Below, piece by piece: positions 21,872 through 33,801 of a stretch of 64,000 nucleotides of DNA. The notes under the pieces were generated by a model, which searched no databases, was not told the origin of the DNA, and worked only from the letters and a program-made list of their open reading frames with translations. Source of the DNA: Phyllostachys edulis (taxonomy: Eukaryota > Streptophyta > Magnoliopsida > Poales > Poaceae); the NCBI GenBank assembly GCA_036346405.1, contig CM070567.1, positions 48,471,633-48,535,632 of the forward strand, in the 5' to 3' direction. A program made the position numbers and the translations under genes. How positions within the stretch are numbered: the stretch's first letter is position 1; each line of letters begins with the position of its first letter.

Positions 21872-24154
21872 ATGACAAAGACTCGTTCTCATGGGAGTCT
21901 AGCGGAGGAGGAAGGTACTTTCGATGCAAGATCTGAGATTGCGGCGTTGAAAGGAGAGATCCTAGAACTGAAATCTTTAAGTAATGATGTGGAAGAAATC
22001 AAGAACCTCCTGAACTCTTGGGGGACCCCACCTTGGATGATTGGCCAACACGAAGAACCAGAAATGGTAGAGAAGAGGAAGGCGATGGAGAAGGGAAGGA
22101 TTAATCTAGGGGGTCAAATATCCAGCAACATGGTAACACAAACTATTCATTGTCCTACCGTGTCTATGGGAATGATGCCTGGTAGCAGTACTATGGGGGG
22201 CTTTTCAGGTACGATGCCACAATCTGCATTTTTCATAGAACCTAATATGCAAGGTAACTATACTGGTCCCATGTACACCAATTCGTTGAGAACATCGGTA
22301 CTTAGTCCCTCACAACCTGGGGTACAGCAAGGGATAGCTGGAGTTCACCAGAATAGGGCATATAATCTAGTGGACATGCATGGGGAAAGTGTACAAGTTG
22401 GGTAGCCACGGCAACAAATGAGTTTAGAAGGGAAGATGTGAATCATTACCCAGGAGTACAAATATTTGATGCCCAGAGAAACACATATGTGGGAAATGTG
22501 CCAGGAAATTCGGCATATGCAGAGGCTATCATCAAAGGACCCCGACTGGAAATTCCTTTGTTTACAGGAGAGGATGTGTTGAATTGGTTGAAACAATGTG
22601 AGAAGTTCTTCGAGATTTCGGGAACTCCTGGAGATCAGTGGGTTAACTTAGCGACGGCTCATTTCCAAGGAAGAGCAGCTACGTGGTTAAAGAGTGTGGG
22701 AATTCCTTGGCAGCTATTCACTTGGCCACAATTATGCTCCATGACAATTGACAGGTTTTCGGTAGCTAGTGCACATGAAGCGGTGGAGCAACTACTGAAC
22801 ATTAGACAATATGGGCTGACTGTCCCCAGTTATATTGATAAGTTTGAAGAGTGTGTGGAGTTGGTAAAGAGGGATCACCCCTACTTACATGAATCATTTC
22901 TGATGAGTTGTTTCATTGGGGGATTAAGAGGTGAGATTAAACACGATGTGTGCAGTCAGAAACCACAGGGAATGATTGAGGCTTATTGGTATGCCAAGAC
23001 ATATGAGAAGGCAGCAGCTGCCAGGAAGAATGCTACATCAGGGAACTTTAGTAAGGGAAGGTTTGCTAACAAACAAAATGAGAACAATAAGATGAATACT
23101 CAGAAGGGAGATGCGAGCAGGAACCAATATGAGAAAACGCAAACTTCCATGGGAGCCAAGAAAGAGCAGACTTGTTGGTATTGCAAGGAACCCTGGAACA
23201 AACAACATAAGTGCAAAGTAGGCAGAACTATCCACATCTTGCAAGAGTTAGATGAAGAAGAAGTGATGGAGGATAACCCAGAAGTAAATGAGAGTCCTGA
23301 AGGAGGATATAAAACTGCTCCTGGAAGCCCTGAAAGAGAGGAGGCTAATGAACAAGTGATGCAGATTTCTACACATGCAGCTGATGGTACTACTGGGCCA
23401 ACTACCTTCTCCTTGATCATGCAGCTCAATGGAAAAAGAGCTGTAGCTCTAGTTGATAGTGGTAGCACTCATACTTTCATGAGCTTCGATTTTGCCTTGA
23501 AAAGTGGTGGTATGATGACATCCACTCCTACTAGAAGAGTCAAGGTGGCTGGAGGAGGGGAGTTAACTACCGAGGTAATGGTGCAGCCCACAGATTATCA
23601 GATACAAGGCACCAGGTTTAGACATACCTTCCAATTGCTTAACCTCAAAAGTTATGATGTGATACTAGGAGCAGATTAGATCTATGACCATAGTCCAATC
23701 GGTTTAGATTTAAAGAAGAGAATACTGACTATTGCTAAGAAGGGTAAGAAGATAGTATTCAGGGATCACACTACTCCCAGAGCAAATTTCAGCATTGATA
23801 ATGAACAGCTGAACAAGATGATCGGTAAAAATTTTTTGGGGTACCTTATCCAAGTCAATCTGGTCAAGACTGAGAAAATAGCTGAGATGGGAACAACAGT
23901 GGCAGAGGTGGAGCAAATACTTGCCCAGTTTGCTGATGTATTTCAAGAAACAAAAGGATTACCACCTACTAGAGACTGTGATCATGGCATCTCTCTGAAG
24001 GCTGGTGCTGATCCTCCTAATCTCAGGCCCTATAGAGTACCTCATTACCAGAAAGAGGCCATGGAGGAAATAATCAAGAAGTTGTTGGAGGCTGAAGAGA
24101 TCAGACCCAGCATGAGTCCCTACTCATCTCCTGCAGTCATGGTGAGAAAAAAAA
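21872..24154 (+). pseudogene. Reina-like gag-protease region, broken
   Basis: The likely start is ATG 21872. The Gag capsid homology runs over about 22540-23010. A CCHC-like knuckle begins CWYCKEPW at 23173, and the aspartic protease motif VDSGST is at about 23452. Lesions: a TAG at 22403-22405, a frame change between about 22406 and 22438, a TAG at 23677-23679 just after the protease LGAD motif, and an A-run of eight (24147-24154) that throws the frame at the start of reverse transcriptase. Chromoviruses normally make one long Gag-Pol protein, so these breaks should prevent it. The reading frame between lesions is otherwise well preserved. Confidence 0.9.
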
Positions 24155-26731
24155 GATGGGAGTTGGAGAATGTGTGTAGACTATAGACAACTTAGTGCTA
24201 AGACTATCAAGAACAAGTTTCCAATGCCAATTATTGAAGATCTACTGGATGAATTGCATGGAGCTGTTGTGTTCTCTAAATTGGACTTGAGGTCGGGATA
24301 TCATCAAATCAGAATGAGGGAAGAAGACATTCCCAAAATAGCTTTTAGGACTCACATGGGCCATTATGAGTACACAGTGATGCCTTTTGGCTTGACCAAT
24401 GCCTCAGCAACATTTCAGTCTTTGATGAATAACATATTTGCCAAATACTTGAGGCAATGTGTGTTAGTATTTTTTGATGACATCTTAATTTATAGTAAGA
24501 GTATCACAGAACACTGGAATCATTTGAAAGGGGTGCTAGGAAGTTTGAGGGAGAATCATTTGTCAGCTAAGCTAAGTAAGTGCACATTTGCTACCAGCAG
24601 TGTAGAATATTTGGGACACATCATTTCGGCAGAGGGAGTCGCCACTAACCCCAGTAAGATCTCAGACATTGTGAACTGGCCACAACCAACTAGCCTTACC
24701 AAATTGAGGGGTTTCTTGGGGCTGACAGGTTATTACAGGCGATTTGTCAAAGACTATGGAAAGATCTGTAGACCCTTGCATGACATGTTGAAAAAAGATG
24801 CATTTCAATGGGGGACAGCACAGTCGGCTGCTTTTGAATTGCTGAAAAAGAAGATGACCACTTGTCCAGTATTAGCATTACCTAATTTTGGAGAAACCTT
24901 TGTGTTAGAAACTGATGCTTGTGGGTCTGGTATTGGAGCAGTACTTATGCAGAAGGGCAGACCTATTGCATATTATAGCAAGACATTAGGACCCAAGGCT
25001 GCTGGACAATCAGTGTATGAGAAAGAAGCAATTGCAATATTGGAAGCACTTAAGAAGTGGAGGCATTACTTGTTGGGGAATCCACTGATAATTAAAACTG
25101 ATCAACAAAGTTTAAAATACATGGCCACTCAGAGGTTGACAGAGGGAATACAACACAAATTGCTACTGAAATTATTGGAATTTGATTATCAGATTGAGTA
25201 TAAGAAAGGAAAGGAAAATCTTGTAGCTGATGCATTGTCCAGGAGGGATGTGATAGAAAAGGGAAAGGATGGGTTGTGTGCACCTATTATCACAGTGATT
25301 CCCGAATGGATAGAAGAAGTAAAAGGTAGTTACATTAATGACCCAGGACTTCCTAAGATGCTGGAAAGAGTACATTCAAGTAGCAATCAAGATCAGGGTT
25401 ACACAATGTCAGAGGGGCTCATCAGATACAAGGGAAGACTATATGTGGGGGAATTAGGGGGAGTGAGACAGAAGCTGTTAGTGAATTTGCATGCTTCTGC
25501 TATTGGAGGATATTCCGGAATGAGAGCTACCTACCAAAGAGTGAAAAGGCTTTTTTATTGGCCCAAACTAAAAAAACAAGTAGATAAGATGGTGTCTGAG
25601 TGCCCTGTTTGCCAAGTAAGTAAATCAGAAAATGTGCACTATCCTGGGCTGTTGGATCCTCTAGAGATCCCTGATCTGGCTTGGTCTCATATATCCATGG
25701 ATTTCATAGAAGGGCTACCCAAATCCAAAGGCAAGGATGTAATTCTGGTTGTGGTGGATAGGCTAACCAAGTATGGCCATTTTATTGGCCTTTCTCATCC
25801 TTATACTGTACAACAAGTGGTGCAGTTGTTCATGGACAACATCTACAAGTTACATGGCATGCCTACTGCTATTATCACTGACAGAGATCGGATATTCACA
25901 AGTAATTTGTTCCAAGAGATATTCCACACTCTAAAGGTTTCTTTGAGGTTTAGTACGGCATACCACCCTCAGTCCGACGGCCAAACAGAAAGAGTTAATC
26001 AATGCCTTGAATCATATCTCAGGAGTATGGTTTTCCAAGAACCAAGGGAGTGGTATACTTGGTTGCCTACAACCGAATGGTGGTACAATACTTCCTATCA
26101 CACCTCACTGAAAACCACCCCTTTTCAGGCATTGTATGGATATGCGCCTCCCCAAATTGGGGAAATTTTAGTACCTTGTAACATATCTGTGGAAGCTAGA
26201 ACCAGTGTGGAAGAAAAGGAAAGGATGATGAACAAGATCAAGGGAAATCTGCAGCAAGCTCAAAACCGAAGCAAATACTTTGCCGACAAACTAAGGACTG
26301 AGAGACAATTTCAAGTTGGGGATATGGTATATCTTAAGCTGCAGCCTTACAGACAAAATGCTTTTGGGTTGAGAGGATCCCTCAAGCTGAGATCAAAGTA
26401 TTATGGACCCTTTAAGGTGCTGCAAAGGATTGGGAACAGAGCTTATAAGCTGCTACTGCCAGATACGGCTGAGATCCACCCAGTTTTCCATGTGAGTCAG
26501 CTGAAGAGACACTTGGGAGAACATGCAGTTCCACTGCCTCATGTTCCACTGGTCAGTCCAGATGGTAAGATTAGAACGGAGCCATTATCAGTACTGGACC
26601 GAAGGATCATACCACGGGGGAACTCAGTAGTGGCGCAATGGTTGATACAATGGCATAATTTATCTGCTGAAGATTCATCGTGGGAGGATGTGACATTTCT
26701 GCAGAGAGCATTTCCAGAATTCCGACCTTGA
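24155..26731 (+). pseudogene. Reina-like pol: RT, RNase H, integrase, chromodomain
   Basis: This 3' part of pol is open for over 850 codons to a natural stop at 26729-26731. Reverse transcriptase shows KLDLRSGYHQIR and the catalytic FFDDILIYS (about 24469-24495). RNase H shows ETDACGSGIGAVL. Integrase has the DRDRIFTS and YHPQSDGQTERVNQ motifs. In the N-terminal zinc site of integrase the second histidine position is tyrosine (codon 25511-25513), which should weaken zinc binding. The C-terminus (about 26620-26728) is a chromodomain with QWLIQWHNLS and SSWEDVTFLQ. It is separated from gag-protease by the A-run frameshift. It could act only if translated separately, for which there is no evidence. 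Confidence 0.92.
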
Positions 26732-26746
26732 GGACAAGGTCGATCT

Positions 26747-26757
26747 TGAGGAGGCGG
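26747..26757 (+). promoter_or_regulatory. Polypurine tract
   Basis: A purine-rich run, GAGGAGGCGG, lies just upstream of the 3' LTR. This is the expected plus-strand priming site for reverse transcription. Confidence 0.75.
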
Positions 26758-26760
26758 CAT

Positions 26761-27193
26761 TGTCAGGAACTTTGCTAACCGAGAGAACGCAAGGGAAGTC
26801 TGCAGCGAAAACAACTCTTGGGCGATTTTACTTCAGAAGCAATCAAGGGCCCAGATGTTCGGGCGGCAAGGAAAGACACATCTGACGGCAATGAAGTTAC
26901 TATGACTACTATGAGACAATGAATACGTTATGTCTGTAGTTTTACAATGAACATTCAGTTTTACTTCCATAACTTAGCTGTGTTAATTCTCTGTAAGACC
27001 ATGGTTAAAAAACTGGGTATTTAAGCCCTGATGGCGTGGAATGGAAGCAGCATGAAAACAGCATATTCTTAGCTTCTTAGAACTAGCATAGAATCCTTAG
27101 AACCCTAGCTACTTTCCCTTGCTATCATTCTGAACATTCTGCACAACACTCTGAATCTGTCTTTTCCGGATTCGATACAGTAGGGACTTGACA
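26761..27193 (+). repeat. 3' LTR of the Reina-like element
   Basis: 433 bp, TG...CA, two differences from the 5' LTR, followed directly by the ACCCC target duplication. Confidence 0.95.
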
Positions 27194-27198
27194 ACCCC

Positions 27199-28148
27199 TC
27201 GGCTGTGGACGGGGCCGCCAAGTGCGGTGCGTGGGCGTGGACGTGGGCGTGAGGGACTACGCAGAGGAGTGGGGCACGGGCGCACGGCACGCTCGAGCGA
27301 GCGCGGAGTGGGGGTGCGTGCCGCGGCGTGCAGAGGAACCAGGTGGGTTGGAGTACTTGGGTGGAGCCGACGCCCGTGGGTGTCACGGGGAGGTCGGGAC
27401 TCGGGGTGGAGTGGAGCCCTGTATTGCCGAATGCATACACGAGGCCTAAGGCCTGTGGGCCGTGGGTGGCCCAAATTACCACCCAGCGGTTGGAGGCTGT
27501 TGGACTGGGTCGGTTGGTCGGTCCATGCAAGTCTATCGAGTGGCGGCCTAGTTAGGTAGTAGTGTCCGTAGGTTGAGCCGGTACAGTGATATACATTTCC
27601 CAAAAATAATTAAAACCACGAGAAGGGGAATTTGTAAGTTAACTTATGAGAAACAAAGTAAAGGAAGCTGAGATATAAACGGCAAATTAAAAAACAGGTC
27701 ATTTACAGGGTGCTTATAGATTTTTTTTTCCAAAAGAGAGAGAGAAGACTCCTGCAGCTGCACCGCAGGCAAACACCAACCAACACGGCTCGGACGCTCG
27801 GTCATGACCCACGGGGCATGCGTCTCCAGAAGAACCTGACATTCTGTACCATGCTTACATTTTCCTCCAAGCAACTGCGCAAGCCACTGGCTCTCTACTC
27901 TACTCTGAAATCTTGGAGCTTGGACCACACAAATCTTTGACGTCAAGGAAGATGGCTGACGAGGTGAAATTGTAAAGCAAGAGTTGCCAATTGCACGTTA
28001 ACACCGAAAAATCAAACGAGTATTGACACCATGAGATCGATCACGGAAAGCACACAAGAACAAAACGGGTAACTATTGGACACTGCGCTGGAGAAGATCA
28101 GCCGGGGCCTCGCCGCCCGACGGGGAGAGAAGACCAAGTAGAAGCGCA
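27199..28148. other. No gene seen
   Basis: Continuation of the GC-rich block up to about 27560, then AT-richer non-coding DNA. The 3' untranslated part of the minus-strand gene that starts at 28568 probably occupies the last couple of hundred bases. Confidence 0.5.
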
Positions 28149-28568
28149 TCACTGCAAAATAGGGATAAGAGACAGAATAACCAAGAAAAGCAGCGTGTAA
28201 ACGCTTGACGCTGTGCAGCTCTGGCTGCTCCCGGCTGTGAAGAAGTAGTAGTAGTTGCTGGACCGCCCTCCCTTTGTCTGCCCCGACGGAGACGGCGGCG
28301 ACGAGGAGCGCGAAGGAGGCGACGGCGAAGAGTACCCGCCGCCGCCGGTATTCGGTGACGACGGCAGCGGATTCTCCGACGACGAAGACGGCGGCGGCGG
28401 CGACGAGCACACCGTTGGGCACGTCCCGCACTTGCTGACGCACAGCACGTTAGTGTCGGACCCTCCCGCCGGTGCCGGCTGACCGTCGGCCGTAACAGCC
28501 TCGCCGTTCGCGGACACCAAGATCGCAGTCATCACCAGTGCCAGCCACAGTGCTCTTCCCACCTCCAT
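28149..28568 (-). CDS. Secreted Pro/Ser-rich, probably GPI-anchored small protein
   Basis: 139 codons on the minus strand without introns. Residues 1-23 (MEVGRALWLALVMTAILVSA) form a good signal peptide. Next comes a short cysteine cluster, VLCVSKCGTCPTVC, then a cell-wall-protein-like linker with SPPPPSSSS and repeated SPP, SSP and GGGGY words. The C-terminus (VYTLLFLVILSLIPILQ) is a hydrophobic tail without a following basic segment, as in GPI-anchor signals. This layout fits small plant arabinogalactan/extensin-like wall proteins. The earlier in-frame Met at 28598 is less likely because the signal peptide fits 28568. A TATA box lies about 95 bp upstream. The exact family is not known to me. 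Confidence 0.75.
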   Translation of the reverse strand: MEVGRALWLALVMTAILVSANGEAVTADGQPAPAGGSDTNVLCVSKCGTCPTVCSSPPPPSSSSENPLPSSPNTGGGGYSSPSPPSRSSSPPSPSGQTKGGRSSNYYYFFTAGSSQSCTASSVYTLLFLVILSLIPILQ

Positions 28569-28660
28569 TGCTAGATGGAAATCCAACGCAAAGTGCAATG
28601 CGTTTTAGTTTACTTCTGAGAGCGAGATTCTGAGTCCCAGCCACACTTGTGCACAGTGGG

Positions 28661-28667
28661 TATATAA
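28661..28667 (-). promoter_or_regulatory. TATA box of the secreted-protein gene
   Basis: TTATATA on the minus strand, about 95 bp upstream of the chosen ATG, implying a 5' leader of roughly 60 bases. Confidence 0.65.
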
Positions 28668-30012
28668 GCTAGCGGGACCAACCGAACCGAAGTACAAGTA
28701 TGTGCCAAACTTGAAGCGGAAGCTCAAAGAGAATATGAGCTGCATGGCGGGGGCGTTGCGAAAGGTTGGCTGTAAAGGGAGATGCTATTTAGCAGCAAAG
28801 GATTGCAGATTCTTCCTCCACATTCCATCCCCAAAATTCGGTCGTCCATGCAGGTAAGTAATCCAGCTAGAGCATGAGGGCTATTGTCTGATGCTCTAAT
28901 GTGAGATGCTAGAGCAGCATGCAAGTTAATTGTTTTCCTGAGTACAGTGTGGGTAAAGGATCCATGTGTGTTTTCTACTTTTTTAAAATAACCTTGCGCT
29001 ATTCACGATCAGAAATCCAACCACAGGGAGTGTTATTTGAAACCCGCAAAGGAGTCTTAAGCAAATTGCTGAGCGACTTGGGCCAAGGAGCATTAAAGAA
29101 AAAAAAGATGGGGGATCTGAATTGACTAATTAACACTTTCCCTGCAATATTTGAGAATTTGACATGCTTTGCAATATCGAACATGGACGACAAATTGACG
29201 ATACGCAAACAACAAAATGATTATAACCTCTACTACTTAAAAATTAGAGTTTGTGGTCGTGAGTCCAACCATTCTTTTTCGGGTCTGTTGGATCGACGAG
29301 CTATCGAGGGCCCAGATCGCGTCGCACGAGACACAACCCAAGCGCATGTGTCGCCCTCCCTCCCTCTCCTCTCTCTCATGCTCCCCAGTCCCCACCCACG
29401 CCGCCCGTCTTCCACTCTCGTGTCGCTCACCCTCTCTCCTCTCTCTCTATGCCCGCACTGGATCTGGTCCCCCCACCTCGCTGCTGTCACCCTGCTGCCC
29501 CTCTCCTCCCATCCTTCCTCCCCCGTTTAGCGACTCGCGGTCACGGGCGTGCCTACTTCCTCTTTGCGCAACCGTCGTACCCTACTTCTCGTACAACCGC
29601 TCCGCCCCACACTTCTTCCCCCCGCCCCTCGCAATCATGCCGCCCCACCCCTACCGCATCTGCACCACCCCACCCCTAACGATTCGCGCCACCCCGCCTC
29701 TTAACACTGCTGCTGCTCGCTCCTCTGCTGCGTCCCGCCCGCCTCTAACGATCTCAGACTACCCTCCCTAACGCTGATGCTCCTTGCATCTGCACCACCC
29801 CACCTTGTTGCCGCCGCTCCTCGCATTCGCTCCATAGCTGCTCCTACGGCCGCCTATCCTCGCATCCGCCGCCATAGATTTGCGCCACTAAGCTCTGATG
29901 CCATGGCGTAGAGGATGGGGACGATGAGGCGGGAGGAGAGCGCAAGGCACTGCACCATTCCTTGCAGCGCTGGACCGAGCTCACCCTTGAGCGTTGCCTC
30001 CGCTCCATTCCT
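28668..30012. other. No gene supported; Helitron-like start at 29227
   Basis: CCTCTACTACTTAAAA at 29227 is close to the plant Helitron 5' consensus (TCTMTAYTAMYHNW, one mismatch). No convincing hairpin plus CTRR end was matched. From 29330 the DNA is C-rich with low-complexity open frames. Confidence 0.35.
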
Positions 30013-33000
30013 TGCCCTCTGGCTATATAAAGCCCCCGAGCTCCTCCTCTGCCTCTCTTTAGCACCCCTGTAACCTCACCCAGCTCCCTCTCGGCTTGTG
30101 TGAGCTCAAACACCCGAACCACCCCATCGCCATTGTCGGCCCATGGAGCTCTTCATCGCCGCCGGTGCTTTGAGGGTTCATTTTCTCTTCTGTTCGCGTC
30201 ACTTCGCGCACCTCAGCACCTTAATCAAATCCTCTAACTCAATTTTGGCTTGCCTTGACAGGAATGGCTTGAATCGAGTTTTGCCCTCTTTCAGCTGAAG
30301 TTCATCATTTCCGTCCTCATCTCTGGTAAGCTACTCCTCTCTTCAATTGCTTGCTCTGGGACCATCCTTGAGCCATGTTGGAGCTATCCCGATGATGTGG
30401 CCCCTCTCTTTTTGCTCAGGTTGCCTTCCCCGCGTTGTCTTCCTCGGCGCCGGCAGGCTTCATCGTCGCCGAAGCTCCTTCGGCCTTCTCCTTGCCTTCC
30501 CTGCCCTCAGGTAGCTTCTTGGTAGTCCCTAGAGGCTCGGCACCTCCATCATGAGCTCCTTTCTTGTTGTTGTCTTTGGTCGTGCTTTGCACCGCCGCTC
30601 CTCTCCGGCTCGCCACCATTCTGGGCCGGCTCAGCCGCAGTGAGTGGTCCTGGTGGGTGTGCAAGGTTATTGCGGACCCATTCCCGTCCTTGGTTTGCGC
30701 CGCCGCGGCCGAGTCGCCATGCGAGTGGCAGCAGATCTTTGCGCCGCCGCGCGTTCGACGGAGTAGCATCAGAGCGGCGTCATTTAGGACATAAATCTCG
30801 TCATTAACTACTAATGATTGGTTAGGGCAGTTAATGACTGTCCTAAGCGAGCGCTAGTGTCGCTGACATGCGGGCCCCACGCGCTTAAACCCCAGCGCGT
30901 GTGCGTGAGCAGCGTGTGTCGTGTGGGCTGTCCATTTCTTGATCTGCGACTCAGATCACGTGAGCATTTTCTTCCTCGCTCGCTGTGAGCCGTTCATCTC
31001 CAGATCAGCGGCTGAGATTCGCGGAATCTTTCGCGCGCGCGCGTTCAAACGCGGCTACGGTCGATTCAGTTGGGGTCGTTGGATTCAATCTCAACGGTCC
31101 ACGTCGCGTGGTTTCGTGCGGGCGCGCGTGCGTTCGCCCAGTTGGCCCACGTTTTTCCGCATTGAATTGGTTTAAGAATTTCCTGAGAGCATTTATTTGT
31201 GAGCTGAAAAAGGTATTAAACTTCAAAATTTCATAACTAATTCGTTTTAGCTCCGTTTGAGTTGATTCAAATTTTGTTAGCTTTGGTTTGAACTAAGATT
31301 TAATCTAAAAATGGTTGGAAGCTTGGTTCGGCTCCAGAAAATGTGTTGGTAAATTTGTTTAGGTTTGGGCTTTAATTGTTGCCCTAAAAATGCATTTAAC
31401 TTGAAAATTGCATAAGTAATTCCCTGTAGATCCTTTTTGAGTGAAACCAAGTTTGTTGGCTTCCTCTGTTAGTGTGCTTAGTTTTAGAATAGGATTTAGG
31501 AATGCTACTATTTTTAAAGCTCTTGTGGTTGTATTTGTTTTGTGCTCTTTTTCATGTCTTTGAAAAATCATAGAAAATGCATCCTAACTCCAAATAAGGT
31601 GAATCAAATTGTGTTGTTCATCTCCTAAGGTGCTTTGCTTACCATAAAAATTTCAGGTGCAACACCTCTTTGGAAAACTGTGCTAAAGAATTTAATTCGG
31701 ATAAACAGTAACCGATTTGAATTTTTCAGCATTTTTCCAGCTGGCTGAAATTGTTTTGGCCATAACTTTTGCATTGAGAATCCAAATCAATTGGTTCTTA
31801 TTGCTAAATTCCTTAAAAATCATGCTCTTACTGCTGTAAAAATTTCAAAGCATTTGGTGGAAGTTGGCTGTTGAGTCCTTTCGGTATTCTTCGTTCTTAT
31901 CGGTTCTTTTTCGCTCTTTCGTTAGGTGCCGACGAGTTCGTAGATTGCGAAAGTGTTCCTCTGTAGCCAACTGAGCATCTCCAACAAGGCAAGCAGTTTG
32001 ATCATAATAATCCCATTACTTTTAAAGTCTAATACTTTGTTTACAAATTGTATGTATGCATGCTTTTGTGTCAAAATTAATTTTACCGATTAGAGGTAGC
32101 TAATCCTATTGCATGGTTGCCCTTAAATTGTTCATCCCCTACCACTAAACTTAAGTTATTAATCTCGCCGGTGAATTAGAGCCCGGTGGTTGAATTATGC
32201 TCTTTTGTTGTCTTTACGGTGTCATACTTAGAAATGCTTAGCTATCGGTAGAATTGGGCGGTTATCGACTTAGTCGATAACTTTGATCACATAAAATTAT
32301 TATTATCATTATGCTCAGCACTTTGTGCTTTGTTACGTTGTAAATTCAAAAACTGAAACTGAAATGTTTGAGACTTGGGCACAATGGTTGATGGTGTGAT
32401 CTTATGGTGTGACTGGAATGGTGCCCGGGTCAACAAGGACCGAGTTACTTGTGTCACTAAGCCAAGCGATTATTGCGTGCTAACCACACGAGGGGGATAT
32501 GGGACCTCTCTTGACTTAGTACTTTGGCGTGTGTTAGCTTCGAGTCGCAGGAGGTTGTGTGTGTGGGTGGTGTTGAAAAAGAAACTTGTGGTGATGTGTT
32601 GGGTGAGCGGGAGTAGAATCCTGTTTAGGTTCTCCACACCGAAGGGTATTGTAGTTGTCAAGGAGCTTTACCCTATAGTGGTAGTTGACTTTCGGTTTTA
32701 CCATGACTCTGTCTCAACGTATGGTTTTCTATCCATACGGGCGACTCGTAGTTAATACATAATATTGGAAATGTCTTGTAGGACTTAGCCTTGCCGGCAT
32801 ACCTTCAGAAGTGTGCTTGATCTAGTGGCAACAAAGGCGGTCTGACGTGTGGGTACATTGGTACAACCCTGCAGGGTTCAAACTATTCGAATAGCCTCGT
32901 CCTAAGTTATGGACATTCTTGGTAAAGTCGTGCAAGAACTAGACTATAACCTTTAATTAAAACTTGATGTGGGTGGTATGAATGGGGAATTCATGCTATT

Positions 33001-33672
33001 GTTGTGGTGGCTATTGGGTTAGCCACTTCCAGGATGTCTTTTATTATTGTTACTTGTATCTCGTTGTTTTGTCAAATAAAAACAGGTTGTAAAACTGCTT
33101 TAAATCTATTACATTATTGCAAATGAAAACTTGCTTTATGCTGAAAATGAGTCTAGAGCCTCCTCCACTTAAATAAGCTTGTATGTAGCTATGTATAGGC
33201 TGTTACCCTACACATAAGTCTTGCGAGTACATTTTTGTACTCATTTGCTTTGCTTAACTAAATGTTGTAGAGGAGGAAGCCGATCCCCAAGGGATCCACT
33301 TTTGTGAGCTGTGCGGTGGGTTTGACGACTAGGTTGACGGCCCGGTTGGTTGCCTTGTGGGTTAAAGGCACACTAATTGGCTCTTGTTTATCGCCATCTT
33401 ATGGCTTTTGCTTCCGCTGTTTATTTAGTGTTTAACTGTCATTTGGCCGGTCGGCCCTTTTGTAATAACTCTATTATGTATGTCTTTTGATTTGCGTAGT
33501 TGTGCTTCAGTTCTATATGTTGAATGGAATTGATGCATAATTTTGTAAAGGGGTATGTGTACTGCAAGTTCTTGGGAAGTACATATATCTCGACGCACGG
33601 GATATTTTGTTTGCGATGCTAGGACCAAGTGGATGGTTAAGCATTACAAGCCGAATTTTCCGAGTCCTCACA
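30013..33672 (+). mobile_element. Gypsy-type LTR, left border not found
   Basis: TATATAAAGCCCCCGAGCTC (30015 on) looks like an LTR TATA box. Downstream are the features seen in the other long LTRs here: TCAACGGTCC, CATAACTAATTCG-type text, the palindrome CTATTCGAATAG (32883-32894) and CTTGCGAGTACATTTTTGTA (33219). It ends CGAGTCCTCACA near 33672. The true start must lie upstream of the TATA box, but no TG border or target duplication was found, so it may be truncated or begin between 29.2 and 29.9 kb. It is a different family from the 34644 LTR. Confidence 0.55.
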
Positions 33673-33678
33673 CACGGT

Positions 33679-33801
33679 AAGATTAACAAATCAGTACTTC
33701 AGTAATCAATGATATTACAACAAGATTAACAAATCAGTACTACATCAATAAATGATATTACTACAAGATCAACAAATCAGTACTACAGCAATCAGGATAA
33801 A
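33679..33801. repeat. Three tandem 43-bp units
   Basis: Three consecutive copies of AAGATTAACAAATCAGTACT plus 23 bases (ending GATATTACAAC or similar), the third diverged at its end. AT-rich and non-coding. Confidence 0.8.

Larger units (their letters stand above)
21160..27193 (+). mobile_element. Complete Reina-like Ty3/gypsy chromovirus, TSD ACCCC
   Basis: This 6034-bp element has 433-bp LTRs that differ at only two positions by eye, both G in the 5' copy and A in the 3' copy. ACCCC (21155-21159 and 27194-27198) is an exact 5-bp target duplication. The domain order is Gag, CCHC-type knuckle, protease, reverse transcriptase, RNase H, integrase, chromodomain. Short LTRs, a tRNA-Met primer site and a C-terminal chromodomain point to the Reina clade, although the clade call is from memory of family traits. 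The coding region carries two premature stops and two frameshifts, so this copy is defective despite its youth. Confidence 0.95.

Noticed and set aside
27105..27603. Minus-strand frames of 141-164 codons
   Set aside because: They cross the end of the Reina-like LTR and continue into GC-rich flank. The part inside the LTR is not coding.
30564..30794. 76-codon frame near 30.6 kb
   Set aside because: It lies downstream of the TATA box inside an LTR-like region, and nearby intron-like GT/AG sites do not build a protein.
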